Shown: positions 44,444 through 53,243 of the stretch, piece by piece | Layout: each line of letters starts with the position of its first letter | Position numbering within the stretch: position 1 is the stretch's first letter | From: Nonomuraea roseoviolacea subsp. carminata | Lineage (GTDB): Bacteria; Actinomycetota; Actinomycetes; Streptosporangiales; Streptosporangiaceae | Assembly (NCBI RefSeq): GCF_024172185.1 | Contig: NZ_JAMZEC010000001.1 | Location: 310,001 to 374,000, forward strand | Direction of reading: 5' to 3' | DNA length: 64,000 bases | Notes under the pieces: generated by a model | What the model was told of the DNA's origin: nothing | Databases searched by the model: none | What the model saw: only the letters and a program-made list of their open reading frames with translations | Made by a program: the position numbers and the translations under genes

Positions 44444-44905
44444 GTGGACACGACCGAGGCGATCCGCGTCAACCGGGCGCTGAACAAGATGAGCAAGCTC
44501 TACCGCGCCGCCAAGGCCCGCAAGCTGGCGGCGCTCGGGCTGCACCCGGGGCAGGACGTCATGCTGTGGTTCCTCGCCCAGGAGCCGGACGGGATCACGG
44601 TCTCGGAGCTCGCGGCCCGGCTCGGGATCGAACCGCCGACCGCCACCCGCAGCCTCGCCCGGCTGGAGGGCGGCGGCTGGTTCCGCCGCGCGCCGGTGCC
44701 CACGGACCGCCGCCAGGTGCGCATCGTCGTCACGGAGGCCGGTCATGCGCTGGTCCCCCGGATCGAGCGCGCCTGGGCCGAGCTCGCGGAGGAGGCGATG
44801 GGCGGGGTGAGCGACGAGCAGCGCGAGAACGTCCTCCTCGCCCTCGAACACGCCAACGCCCGCCTGCGCGGCCTCGTCGACGAGACCGCCCTGACGGACG
44901 AGTGA
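44444..44905 (+). CDS. MarR-family transcriptional regulator
   Basis: 153 residues with the MarR winged helix: LWFLAQEPDGITVSELAARL, IEPPTATRSLARLEGGGWF and the wing RAPVPTDRRQVRIVVTEAG. The start GTG at 44444 is only about ten bases after the likely transcription start. The gene is divergent from an SDR, with TTAGCCGACTA repeats between, so it is probably self-regulated and represses the SDR. Confidence 0.93.
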   Translation: MDTTEAIRVNRALNKMSKLYRAAKARKLAALGLHPGQDVMLWFLAQEPDGITVSELAARLGIEPPTATRSLARLEGGGWFRRAPVPTDRRQVRIVVTEAGHALVPRIERAWAELAEEAMGGVSDEQRENVLLALEHANARLRGLVDETALTDE

Positions 44906-44998
44906 CGCACTGACCGAAAAGGGACGGTCCTCCCTCTGGCGGGGGAAGCGCCTGCCCCTTCCCGGGGAGGCGCGGACGGCCGCCCGGCCGCGAGGCTC

Positions 44999-45970
44999 AT
45001 GACCATGCATGCCGACGTCACGAACCGCGGCGACAACAGTCGCGATGTCACCATCCAGAGCCCCGGCAGCCGCGGCCGCAGGCGCACGATGCTGCGCCGC
45101 GTCGCCGCGTTCGGCGCGGCGGGATCGATGTCCCTCTACCTCGCGGTCAAGATCCTCTGGATCACCCTGGAAGTACGTCAGGGCACGGCCGACTGGGTGA
45201 TGCTCAACCTGGTCACGGTCGTGATGGCGCTGACCGGGATCACGCTGGGCCTGGCGCTCGGGCAGTCGTGGGGGATGCGGCTGCCGGCCTGGCTGGTGCT
45301 GCCGCTCGCCTGGATCGGCAGCGGCTTCCTCGTGTCCCTGCTGCCGTACATGCTGGTCAGCGCGTTCCTGAAGCAGGACGCGCCCGCGCCGGGCGACGGC
45401 GCCGCCATGCCGGCGTGGGAGGCGGTGTTCATCACGGTGGGGTTCGCCGGGATGGCCGTGGGGCTGGTCGTCGCCCTGCCGATCTACCTGGCCGAGCGGT
45501 GGCCGCACGCGTTCGCGGGGCGGGCGGGCCGGCCCGGCCGGGAGGCGGGCGGGGCGTGGCCGCTGCTCCCGGCGGCGGCGCTCGCCGTGCTGTGGGCGTT
45601 CTGGGCGGCGGGCGGGACGGCCGGCCTGAACCCGGCGGCCCTGGCCGGATGGGATGCGAACGGGCGGGTCCTGATCGGTGACGGCGCGCTGTGCGCGGCC
45701 CTGGCCGGCTGGAGCGTGTGGGCGCTCAGCCGGCCAGGCGGCCCGCGCACGCCGCTGTGGCTGCCCATGGCCGCCGGGTTCGTCGCGTCGGGGTCGCTGT
45801 TCGCCTGGGGGGCGTGGAAGCTGCTGTGGGTGCTGCTGCCGGGCGCCTACCGGCCGTTCGAGTATCGGGGCGTGGCCGTGGCCGAGCACGCGGTCGCCAT
45901 CGTCACGGGACTCGCCGTCCTGCTGACCTTGCTGCGGGAGCACCGCCGTCGCGCCTCCGTCGGGCGATGA
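44999..45970 (+). CDS. polytopic membrane protein, hypothetical
   Basis: 323 residues with about seven hydrophobic segments, for example GSMSLYLAVKILWITLEV, LVTVVMALTGITLGLALG, WLVLPLAWIGSGFLVSLLPY, LLPAAALAVLWAFWAAG and AVAIVTGLAVLLTLL. A basic N-terminal tail (GSRGRRRTMLRR) faces the cytoplasm. It lacks motifs of known transporters. It ends six bases from the end of the convergent MFS gene. Confidence 0.8.
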   Translation: MTMHADVTNRGDNSRDVTIQSPGSRGRRRTMLRRVAAFGAAGSMSLYLAVKILWITLEVRQGTADWVMLNLVTVVMALTGITLGLALGQSWGMRLPAWLVLPLAWIGSGFLVSLLPYMLVSAFLKQDAPAPGDGAAMPAWEAVFITVGFAGMAVGLVVALPIYLAERWPHAFAGRAGRPGREAGGAWPLLPAAALAVLWAFWAAGGTAGLNPAALAGWDANGRVLIGDGALCAALAGWSVWALSRPGGPRTPLWLPMAAGFVASGSLFAWGAWKLLWVLLPGAYRPFEYRGVAVAEHAVAIVTGLAVLLTLLREHRRRASVGR

Positions 45971-45976
45971 CGGCCG

Positions 45977-47203
45977 TCACCTGCTCACGGGATCGGGGTC
46001 CGCGGTCTCACCGGGCGTGCGGAAGTGCGCCATGCCCCGTACCAGGAGCAGCGCCGGGGGCGCCAGGAGGATGACGGCCGCGGCGCCCGCGAGCACCGCG
46101 CCCGGGCCCGCGAGCCCGGCCAGCGGCCCGGTCAGCGCCTGGCCGAACGGCATGAGCCCGAAACTGCACAGCCAGGCGAACGAGCTGATCCGGCCGATCA
46201 GCCGGTCCGGGATCTCGCGCTGCAGGGCGACCTCCCAGTGGATGGCGTAGACCTCCACCCCCGCCCCGGCGACCGCGTACGCCACGAAGACCGGCAGCGG
46301 CGACGGCGCGAGCAGCAGGGACAGGGGCGCCGCCGCGTAGAGGGCGATCGCGGTCAGCGCCACGACGCCCACGGCGCGGGGCCGCCACGCCAGGGTGAGC
46401 AGGCCGCCGGCCAGGCCGCCGATCCCGTAGCAGGTGAGAGCCACGCCGTACACGGCGGGCGACCCGAACGCGGCGGTGCTCACGACCGGCAGCAGCACCT
46501 GTGTCGGCGCCAGCACGAACACCAGGTTGACCGCGGAGAAGACGAGGATGGCGCGCACCCACGGGCGGCGCCGCGCCTCGGCGACGCCGGCCCGGATGTC
46601 CTCGGCGAACGACGCGCGGGGCGCCGGGGTCCGCGCCGGCTCTGCGACCCACCGGAGCGCCACGACCGTGGCCGCGAAGATCACCATGGTGATCGCGCAC
46701 GCCGCCCGGGTCCCGGCCACGGCGATCAGCCCCACGCACACGGCAGGACCGGCCATGATGCCGCTGCGGATCGACACGCCGACCAGCGACCTGCCCGAGA
46801 CGCGCTCGTCGTCGGTGAGCACGCCGCGCAGGAGCCCGTTGAACGCGGGCCGGACGAACGCCTCCGCGACGCCGGCCAGCAGGACCACGGCCGCCGCGCC
46901 CCAGATCGAGGGGGCGGCGGGCAGGGCCGGCGCGCCGGCCAGGAGCGCCTGCCCGGCGTAGGCCGCCATCACCAGGCGCCGCCGCGGCACCCGGTCGGCC
47001 CACACTCCGCCGACCGGCAGGAAGGCGACGAGCGTGATCCCGCGCGCGGCGAGGACCAGCCCGAGCGAGACCGCGTCGCCACCCGCGCGCAGGACGGACA
47101 CGGTGATCGCCACGGCGAACATCTGCTCGCCCATGACCGCGGCCGTCTGCCCGAGCAGCAGCAGCCGGAAGCGGGGGTTGGCGAGGGCGGCGACGCCTTT
47201 CAT
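45977..47203 (-). CDS. MFS transporter (EntS-like efflux family)
   Basis: 408 residues, twelve predicted membrane helices. N-terminal LLLLGQTAAVMGEQMFAVAI and the loop motif GGVWADRVPRRRLVM are typical of the MFS_3 group that includes the enterobactin exporter EntS and macrolide efflux proteins. The natural substrate is unknown and no siderophore or antibiotic cluster is seen nearby. It may share a promoter region with the HerA-like gene 120 bp upstream on the same strand. Confidence 0.88.
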   Translation of the reverse strand: MKGVAALANPRFRLLLLGQTAAVMGEQMFAVAITVSVLRAGGDAVSLGLVLAARGITLVAFLPVGGVWADRVPRRRLVMAAYAGQALLAGAPALPAAPSIWGAAAVVLLAGVAEAFVRPAFNGLLRGVLTDDERVSGRSLVGVSIRSGIMAGPAVCVGLIAVAGTRAACAITMVIFAATVVALRWVAEPARTPAPRASFAEDIRAGVAEARRRPWVRAILVFSAVNLVFVLAPTQVLLPVVSTAAFGSPAVYGVALTCYGIGGLAGGLLTLAWRPRAVGVVALTAIALYAAAPLSLLLAPSPLPVFVAYAVAGAGVEVYAIHWEVALQREIPDRLIGRISSFAWLCSFGLMPFGQALTGPLAGLAGPGAVLAGAAAVILLAPPALLLVRGMAHFRTPGETADPDPVSR

Positions 47204-47324
47204 GCCGGTGATGCTGCCCGGATCGGGGGACGCCGTCCCGCGTGTCCGCTGCCGGCTGACGGCGCGCTCCTCGTCCGTGCGGACGCCCCGTGGTGGGCGG
47301 TGGAGCGAGCGCGAGGCGGAGGGT

Positions 47325-48848
47325 TCAGCGCCGCCTGCGGCGGGCCGTGCCGAAGAGGGACCTGGTGATCTCCCGGCCGAACGCGGACGCCGCCGAGCGC
47401 GCCATGGAGCGGAACTCCTTCGACTCCAGCACGCTCTCCAGCAGCGACGGCTTCGCTTCCCGTTCCCGCTCCTCCCGGGCCTCCGGCTCGCGAGGGGTCT
47501 GCGGGGACGGAGGCGTCCCGGCGGGCTGCGGTGCGGTCAGCTTCGCCGACAGCATCTCGTACGCCGACTCCCGGTCCACCGCCGTGCCGTACTTCCGCTG
47601 CAGCGGCGAGGCGGCGATGAGGCCCGCGACCACCTCCGGGCTCGACGGCGCCATGAGCGTGCCCGGGGCGCGCAGGCGCGTCCAGGCCACCGGCGTCGGC
47701 GCGCCCGTCTCCGACAGGACCGTGACGACGGCCTCGCCGATGCCGAGCTCGGTGAGCAGCCGTTCCAGGTCGTAGGAGGAGGCCGGGAAGGTGGAGACGG
47801 TGGACCTGAGCGCCTTGGCGTCCTGCGGGGTGAAGGCGCGCAGGGCGTGCTGCACGCGCGCCCCGAGCTGGGCGAGCACGTCGGACGGCACGTCGTTGGG
47901 CGTCTGGGTGACGAAGAACACCCCCACGCCCTTGGACCGGATGAGCCGCACAGTCTGCGCGATCGACTGCAGGAACGCCTTGGACGCCTCGTCGAACAGC
48001 AGATGCGCCTCGTCGAAGAAGAACACGAGCTTCGGCTTGTCGAGGTCGCCCACCTCGGGAAGCTCGTCGAAGAGGTCGGCGAGCAGCCACATCAGGAAGG
48101 TGGAGAAGAGCTGCGGCCGGTCCTGTACGGCGGGCAGTTCGAGGATGGAGACGATGCCCCGGCCGTCCGGCGTCACCCGGAGCAGGTCGCGCACGTCGAA
48201 CTCCGGCTCGCCGAAGAACGCGTCGGCGCCCTGCGCCTCGAAGTTGGTCAGGGCGCGCAGGATGACCCCGGCCGTGGCCGCCGAGAGCCCGCCGATCCCG
48301 CTCAGCGCCTCAGGGGTGCCGGTCAGGTGCCGGATGACCGCGATCAGGTCCTTGAGGTCGAGCAGCGGCATGCCGTTCTTGTCGGCGAAGTAGAAGATCA
48401 GCCCGAGGGACGACTCCTGCGTCTCGTTCAGCCCCAGGACCTTGGCCAGCAGGGTCGGCCCGAAGGCGGTCATCGTGGCGCGGATCGGGACGCCGGACCC
48501 GAGGCCGCCCAGGGAGTAGAACTCCGCCGGGCACGCCGCCGGCGCCCACGTCTGCCCGACCTCGGCCGCGCGCCGGGCGACGCGGTCGGAGGCGGCGCCC
48601 GGCGAGGCCAGCCCCGACAGGTCGCCCTTGACATCGGCGAGGAAGACCGGGACCCCCCGGGCCGCGAGCTGCTCCGCCATGAGCTGGAGGGTCTTGGTCT
48701 TGCCGGTCCCGGTGGCCCCGGCCACCAGCCCGTGCCGGTTGAGCATGCCGAGGGGGATCCGGATCGGCTCCGCGGCGTCGGCGGTGCCGTCCTCGCGCAC
48801 CAGGGCCCCGAGCTCCAGCGCCGGTCCCTCGAAGTCGTAGCCTTTCAC
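47325..48848 (-). CDS. HerA-like helicase / DUF853 ATPase (YjgR family)
   Basis: 507 residues. Walker A is GATGTGKT (about 44-51) and Walker B is KLVFFFDEAHLLF; the catalytic Glu follows the Asp. GSGVPIRATMTAFGPTLLAKVLGL and FFVTQTPNDVPSDVLAQLG are family motifs. The C-terminus is a charged tail (REPEAREEREREAK) ending in a basic cluster. This HerA/FtsK-superfamily ATPase probably forms a hexamer; its cellular job in bacteria is not established. Unlike archaeal HerA it is not next to a nuclease gene here. Confidence 0.9.
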   Translation of the reverse strand: MKGYDFEGPALELGALVREDGTADAAEPIRIPLGMLNRHGLVAGATGTGKTKTLQLMAEQLAARGVPVFLADVKGDLSGLASPGAASDRVARRAAEVGQTWAPAACPAEFYSLGGLGSGVPIRATMTAFGPTLLAKVLGLNETQESSLGLIFYFADKNGMPLLDLKDLIAVIRHLTGTPEALSGIGGLSAATAGVILRALTNFEAQGADAFFGEPEFDVRDLLRVTPDGRGIVSILELPAVQDRPQLFSTFLMWLLADLFDELPEVGDLDKPKLVFFFDEAHLLFDEASKAFLQSIAQTVRLIRSKGVGVFFVTQTPNDVPSDVLAQLGARVQHALRAFTPQDAKALRSTVSTFPASSYDLERLLTELGIGEAVVTVLSETGAPTPVAWTRLRAPGTLMAPSSPEVVAGLIAASPLQRKYGTAVDRESAYEMLSAKLTAPQPAGTPPSPQTPREPEAREEREREAKPSLLESVLESKEFRSMARSAASAFGREITRSLFGTARRRRR

Positions 48849-49084
48849 CGCTGGTTCCGCCTCCCTCTCACGCCGAGGCGGAGCCGCAGTCGTCGCTGAG
48901 ACAGGCCAGTGCGGCGTCCCCCCAGGATGATCAGTGGATCGGCGTTCTGGCCCACGGCGGCATTCCCTTCAGGTGTGCGTGGCTGCGCCGGAATTCCTCC
49001 CCTCGCCCTGTCCGCCGACACGCGAAGGCGAATAAAATGCGCGCCTGCTCATGTTCTCTGCCGTGGTGATTCTCAGGGTGATTC
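48849..49084. other. 236-bp spacer, nothing recognised
   Basis: Only a short repeat GTGATTCTCAGG twice near 49066-49089 is noticed. The promoter of the HerA-like gene must lie in the left part. Confidence 0.5.
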
Positions 49085-50149
49085 TCAGGCGGCCAGGTTC
49101 AGGGCTCTGGCCACCTCGCCCGTGGCGGCGCCCGTCCGCGTGGAGTCGTAACCGTCGCGCAGGGACGCGTCCGGGTCCTTGAGTCCGTCGCCGCTGAGCG
49201 TGACGACGACGCGCGATCCCGCGGGGACGTTGCCGCGCTCGTGCTGGTCGAGGAGGCCGGCGACGCCCGCGGCGGAGGCGGGCTCGGCGAAGACGCCGTC
49301 GTGGCGGGCGATCATGCGGTACGCGGCGAAGATCTGCTCGTCGGTCACCGCCGCGATCAGGCCGCCGGACTCGTCGCGGGCCGCGACGGCGCCGTCCCAG
49401 GTGGCGGGGTTGCCGACGCGGATGGCGCTGGCGGCCGTGGCGGGCTCGGCGACGGGCGCGCCCGTGACGAGCGGGGCGGCGCCGGCCGCCTGGAAGCCCC
49501 AGAGGCGGGGGACGCGGGTGGCCGGGCCCTCGGCGGCGTAGGTCCGGTAGCCGTGCCAGGTGGCGGTGATGTTGCCGCCGTTGCCGACCGGCAGGCAGTG
49601 GATGTCGGGCGCGTCACCGAGGGCGTCGACGATCTCGTACGCCACGGTCCGCTGCCCGGCCAGCCGCAGCTCGTTGCGTACCGAGTTGACCAGCGCGACG
49701 GGATGGTGGGCGGCCAGCTCGCGGGCCACGCGCAGGCAGTCGTCGAAGGTGCCGTCGATCTCCACGATGCGCGCCCCGTACCGGACGGCCTGGCCGAGCT
49801 TGCCGAGCGCGACGGCGCCGCGCGGGATGAGGACGGCCGCGGCGAGCCCGGCGCGTGCGGCGTAGGCGGCGGCCGAGGCGCTGGTGTTGCCGGTGGAGGC
49901 GCAGACGACGAGCTCGGCGCCCGCCTGAGCGGCCCGGCTGACCGCGATGGTCATGCCGCGGTCCTTGAACGACCCCGTCGGGTTGGCGCCCTCGACCTTC
50001 AGCCACACGTCGCAGCCGGTCAGCCCGGACAGATGGGCGGAGCGGAGCAGCGGCGTGTTGCCCTCGTGGAGGGAGACGGCGGGGGTGTCGTCGGTCACGG
50101 GCAGCCAGCGCCGGTACGCGCTGTCGATCAGGCCATGCCAGGTGCTCAT
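49085..50149 (-). CDS. thrC: threonine synthase
   Basis: 354 residues, a fold type II PLP enzyme. Lys62 in [12 protein letters not shown] binds [23 protein letters not shown] and [16 protein letters not shown] (phosphate-binding glycine loop) are typical of threonine synthase. It converts O-phosphohomoserine to threonine. The ATG at 50149 gives the expected N-terminus [12 protein letters not shown]. It stands alone, away from hom and thrB, and is divergent from the RpiR regulator, which suggests possible regulation. A second copy may exist elsewhere. Confidence 0.92.
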   Translation of the reverse strand: MSTWHGLIDSAYRRWLPVTDDTPAVSLHEGNTPLLRSAHLSGLTGCDVWLKVEGANPTGSFKDRGMTIAVSRAAQAGAELVVCASTGNTSASAAAYAARAGLAAAVLIPRGAVALGKLGQAVRYGARIVEIDGTFDDCLRVARELAAHHPVALVNSVRNELRLAGQRTVAYEIVDALGDAPDIHCLPVGNGGNITATWHGYRTYAAEGPATRVPRLWGFQAAGAAPLVTGAPVAEPATAASAIRVGNPATWDGAVAARDESGGLIAAVTDEQIFAAYRMIARHDGVFAEPASAAGVAGLLDQHERGNVPAGSRVVVTLSGDGLKDPDASLRDGYDSTRTGAATGEVARALNLAA

Positions 50150-50214
50150 GCCCCGGACCATAACATTCGTTTCGCACATGCGGTCAAATTCGAGGCGATG
50201 TAACATCTGTCAGC

Positions 50215-51099
50215 ATGGAGCCCGACACGCTGGCGGCCCGCCTCGGCGCGGTCTATCCCGAGCTTCCGCCCGGTGAGCGGGCGATCGCCCGGGTCATCCT
50301 CGACGACTACCCGTTCGCGGCGCTCGGGTCGCTGCGCTCACTCGCCGAGCGCGCCGGGGTGAGCCCGCCGACCGCCTCGCGGCTGGTCGGGCGGCTCGGG
50401 TTCGCCGGCTTCGCCGACTTCCAGGCAGCGGTACGGGCGGGCGCCCGCGAGGCGGACCGGTCACGGCTGCGGGAGTTCGTGACCCGGCCGCCCGACACCG
50501 GCCAGGCGGCCGAGGACCTGCGGGCCGGCCTGGAGGGCACGCTGGCCGCGATGACCGGACCGCTGCTGGACGCCGTCGCCACGCGGCTGGCCGAGGCCCG
50601 CGCGGTGTGGGCGCTGGGCGGGCCGCTGAGCGAGCTGGCCGCCGACTACCTGGTGCGCCAGCTCGCCGGTCTCCGTCCCGGGGCGCGCCGCGTGCCCGAG
50701 ACGCCGCCCGCCCGCGCCCGGGCCCTGCTCGACCTCGGGCCGTCCGACGTGGTCGTCGCCTACGACTTCCGCCGCTACTCCCCCGACACGGCCAGGTTCG
50801 TCCGGGCGGCGCGGGGGCGCGGGGCGCGGCTGATCCTCGTGACGGACGCGTGGGAGTCGCCGCTGGCCGACGAGGCCGAGGTGCTGGTACGGCTGCCGCG
50901 CGAGGCGGCCGGGCCGATCGCGCCGCTCACCCATGAGATCGCGGTCACGGAGCTCGTCCTCGTCGCCACGGCGTCCCGGCTCGACGCCTCGGGGCGGCTC
51001 ACCGACCTCGACGCCCTCACCCGCGACCTCTCCCGCGACTCCACCGACGCCCCTGACCCCACCGACTCCACCGACTCCGCTGATTCGCATGAGACCTGA
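50215..51099 (+). CDS. RpiR/MurR-family transcriptional regulator
   Basis: 294 residues. An N-terminal HTH_6 domain (LPPGERAIARVILDDYPFAALGS, VSPPTASRLVGRLGFAGFADF) is followed by a SIS sugar-isomerase-like domain. The effector is typically a sugar phosphate. The Asp/Ser/Thr-rich C-terminus (DSTDAPDPTDSTDSADSHET) is repetitive and probably disordered. Divergent from thrC by 65 bp; pairing with thrC is unusual and might point to regulation of amino-sugar or threonine metabolism. Confidence 0.88.
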   Translation: MEPDTLAARLGAVYPELPPGERAIARVILDDYPFAALGSLRSLAERAGVSPPTASRLVGRLGFAGFADFQAAVRAGAREADRSRLREFVTRPPDTGQAAEDLRAGLEGTLAAMTGPLLDAVATRLAEARAVWALGGPLSELAADYLVRQLAGLRPGARRVPETPPARARALLDLGPSDVVVAYDFRRYSPDTARFVRAARGRGARLILVTDAWESPLADEAEVLVRLPREAAGPIAPLTHEIAVTELVLVATASRLDASGRLTDLDALTRDLSRDSTDAPDPTDSTDSADSHET

Positions 51100-51136
51100 C
51101 GAGCGGCTCCGCGCCTCCCCGACGAGGACGGCTCCT

Positions 51137-51335
51137 CTCGCAGGCGGCCCTCCCGGCCTCCCCCGTGACACCGGCCGTCCTGCGGCGGGCCGTCGGCCGG
51201 GCGCGAGACCGGCCGTGGCAGGGTGCGAGACCGGCGGCCGGCCAGTGAGGGCGACTCCTCGCGCAGGCGGCCCTCCGGCCTCCCGGCACACCGGCCGTCC
51301 TGCGGCGGGCCGTCGGCCGGGCGCGAGACCGGCCG
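51137..51335. repeat. two copies of a ~78-bp direct repeat, 120-bp period
   Basis: 51137-51215 and 51259-51335 share long identical stretches, for example CACCGGCCGTCCTGCGGCGG. The second copy is cut by the IS insertion at its right end. Confidence 0.85.
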
Positions 51336-52295
51336 CTAGCTGTATTGACCCGCAGCGTTGTTGACGCGAGTGATCGGGGGTCGGCCTCCGAGAGCGGTGT
51401 GGCAGCGGTGGTGATTGTAGGTGTGCAGGAAGTCTTGCAGAGCGGCGGTGCGTTCGTCGTTGCTGGCGTACGGGCGGATGTAGGCCCACTCCTCCAGCAG
51501 GGTGCGGTTGAAGCGTTCGACCTTGCCGTTGGTCTGGGGCCGGTAGGCGCGGGTGCGTTTGCCGGTCGCTCCGATGTCGGCCAGGGCTTGGCGCCAGGTG
51601 GTGCTGCGGCGGTAGGCCAGGGCGTTGTCGGTCAGCACGCGTTCGATCGTGGGGATGCCCAGGCCGGCGAAGTAGGTGATGGCGCGGCGTAGGAAGGCGG
51701 CGCAGGTGGTGGCCTTCTCGTCAGGGTGGATCTCGCTGTAGGCGATGCGGGTGTGGTCGTCGACGGCCGAGTGGATGTAGTCGTAGCCGACGGTGCGGCT
51801 GGGGTGGTGGCTGCGCTGGTCGCGGCCGTGGATGCGCCAGCCGCCGCCGTCGGGGATGCGGCCGATCTTCTTGACGTCCACGTGCACGAGCTCGCCGGGG
51901 CGATCGCGTTCGTAGCGGCGGATCAGCTGGCCAGTGGGCCGGTCCAGCCATGCCAGCCGGTGCAGGCGATGTCTGGTGAGGATCCGATGCACGGTGGAGG
52001 TCGCCAGCCCGAGGATGGGCCCGATACGGGCCGGACCGAGCTTACGGCTGGTACGCAGCCGGCATACCTGACGCTCCATGTGGGCGGGGGTGCGGTGCGG
52101 CGTGGTGTGGGGCCGGCTGGGACGGTCGTGCAGGCCCGCCTCGCCCTGTTCGCGCCATCGACGTATCCACTTGTGGGCGGTGGGCCGGGAGATGCCCATT
52201 TCAGCGGCCACATGCGCGACCGGCCTGCCGGACAGGACGCGTTCAACGAGCAGACGCCGGCCATGAATGGTCAGCCGGGCGTTACGGTGGGACAC
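51336..52295 (-). CDS. IS481-family DDE transposase
   Basis: 319 residues. The N-terminal helix-turn-helix (RLLVERVLSGRPVAHVAAEM, ISRPTAHKWIRRWREQG) binds the ends. The rve catalytic core has Asp140 (LVHVDVKKIG), Asp223 (VLTDNALAYR) and Glu260 (NGKVERFNRTL). The start is GTG at 52295. The stop codon TAG is not within the element: it is read from the CTAG target duplication, so a CTAG target completes the gene (the last residues are AGQYS). The protein appears functional. Confidence 0.93.
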   Translation of the reverse strand: MSHRNARLTIHGRRLLVERVLSGRPVAHVAAEMGISRPTAHKWIRRWREQGEAGLHDRPSRPHTTPHRTPAHMERQVCRLRTSRKLGPARIGPILGLATSTVHRILTRHRLHRLAWLDRPTGQLIRRYERDRPGELVHVDVKKIGRIPDGGGWRIHGRDQRSHHPSRTVGYDYIHSAVDDHTRIAYSEIHPDEKATTCAAFLRRAITYFAGLGIPTIERVLTDNALAYRRSTTWRQALADIGATGKRTRAYRPQTNGKVERFNRTLLEEWAYIRPYASNDERTAALQDFLHTYNHHRCHTALGGRPPITRVNNAAGQYS

Positions 52296-52395
52296 GAGGC
52301 CTCCGCGCGGTGAAGATTCGACACCTACACCACACCGGAGGCCTCTCCTTTGATCAAGACCCCACTGTTAACAACGCTCGTGGTCAATACAGCTA
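51336..52395. mobile_element. IS481-type insertion sequence with CTAG target duplication
   Basis: The element occupies 51340-52391 (1052 bp). Ends are inverted repeats of 26 bp (CTGTATTGACCCGCAGCGTT at the left, the complement of CTGTATTGACCACGAGCGTT at the right; four mismatches). CTAG stands on both sides (51336-51339 and 52392-52395) as target duplication. A single transposase fills it. It looks recent and intact. Confidence 0.93.
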
Positions 52396-52479
52396 GCCAG
52401 CGCGGGCGGGCCCGGGCGGGTAGCCGGGCAGGTAGGTGCTGTGGGTAGGGGCGGGGTCTAGGCGCGGCGGGTAGACGCT

Positions 52480-52557
52480 GTGAATGGGCGCGGTAGGTGG
52501 ACGGTGTGCATGGGCGCCGTGAATGGGCGCGGTAGGTGGGCGGTGTGCATGGGTGCG
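52480..52557. repeat. 39-bp tandem repeat, two copies
   Basis: GTGAATGGGCGCGGTAGGTG begins each copy (about 52480 and 52519); the two differ at few positions. The spacer from the IS to the first paralogue (52396-52597) contains these and shorter derivatives but no gene. Confidence 0.8.
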
Positions 52558-52597
52558 GCGGGCAGGCGCGGTGGGTGCCCGCGTACGGGAGCCGGCG

Positions 52598-53194
52598 TCA
52601 GGTGGCCGCGACGACCCGCGCCTGCACCACCTGGCCGAGCTTGTCCAGCTCGATCAGCGTCGGCACCAGGTCGGTCCCGCTCTTGCCCGGTGTGCCCGCC
52701 CAGCTCACCGTGACGTAGTGTCCCATGGCGCGTACCGTGGCCCGGCTGTGGGCGGCGTCGAGGGACACCGCCGGCCGGACGAACCCGTCCTTGCCCAGCG
52801 CCGTCACCAGGGCGTCGGCGGCGCGCCCGTCGGCCAGGTTGAAGATGACGAACTGACCCGCCACCCCCGCCGGCCCCTCGTACGCGGCCCGCAACGCCTG
52901 GGTGCAGCCGGCGGCCGTGACGCCCCACAGCGCCTCGTCGCAGCCGTCGAGCTGCTCGGCCGACACCCGCCGCAGCGTGCCCAGCGTGGCGTTGCCGGCG
53001 GAGAAGACCTCGTCGACCGTCAGCGGCTTGGAGTCGGCCTGGCGGGTGTCGATGAGGGAGTAGAGGGCGGAGGTGCGTTCGCTGCGGAGCGTGGCCGGCC
53101 GGGGCTCGTCGCCGCCGAGCCAGAACCACGCCCCGGCGGCGGCCACCGCGAGCCCGGCCACGGCCGCCAGCGTGACGATGAGAGGGCGCGGCAT
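52598..53194 (-). CDS. membrane-anchored hypothetical protein, paralogue of its upstream neighbour
   Basis: 198 residues. One N-terminal membrane segment (LIVTLAAVAGLAVAAAGAWFWL), then an extracellular domain with SKPLTVDEVFSAGNATLG, QLDGCDEALWG and AAGCTQALRAAYEG followed by GQFVIFNLADGRAADALVTAL. The same motifs in the same order occur in the gene just upstream (53244-54059), so they are tandem paralogues with two conserved Cys. No known family was recognised. The ATG overlaps a TGATG at the end of a short in-frame spacer. Confidence 0.75.
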   Translation of the reverse strand: MPRPLIVTLAAVAGLAVAAAGAWFWLGGDEPRPATLRSERTSALYSLIDTRQADSKPLTVDEVFSAGNATLGTLRRVSAEQLDGCDEALWGVTAAGCTQALRAAYEGPAGVAGQFVIFNLADGRAADALVTALGKDGFVRPAVSLDAAHSRATVRAMGHYVTVSWAGTPGKSGTDLVPTLIELDKLGQVVQARVVAAT

Positions 53195-53243
53195 CAGGCC
53201 TCCACTCCAGTGATGGTGCCAGGGGTCGCGTCGGCCGGCGGCA

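Noticed and set aside
45977-47203. Siderophore or antibiotic cluster around the EntS-like exporter
   Set aside because: No biosynthetic enzymes nearby; neighbours are regulators, an SDR and housekeeping genes.
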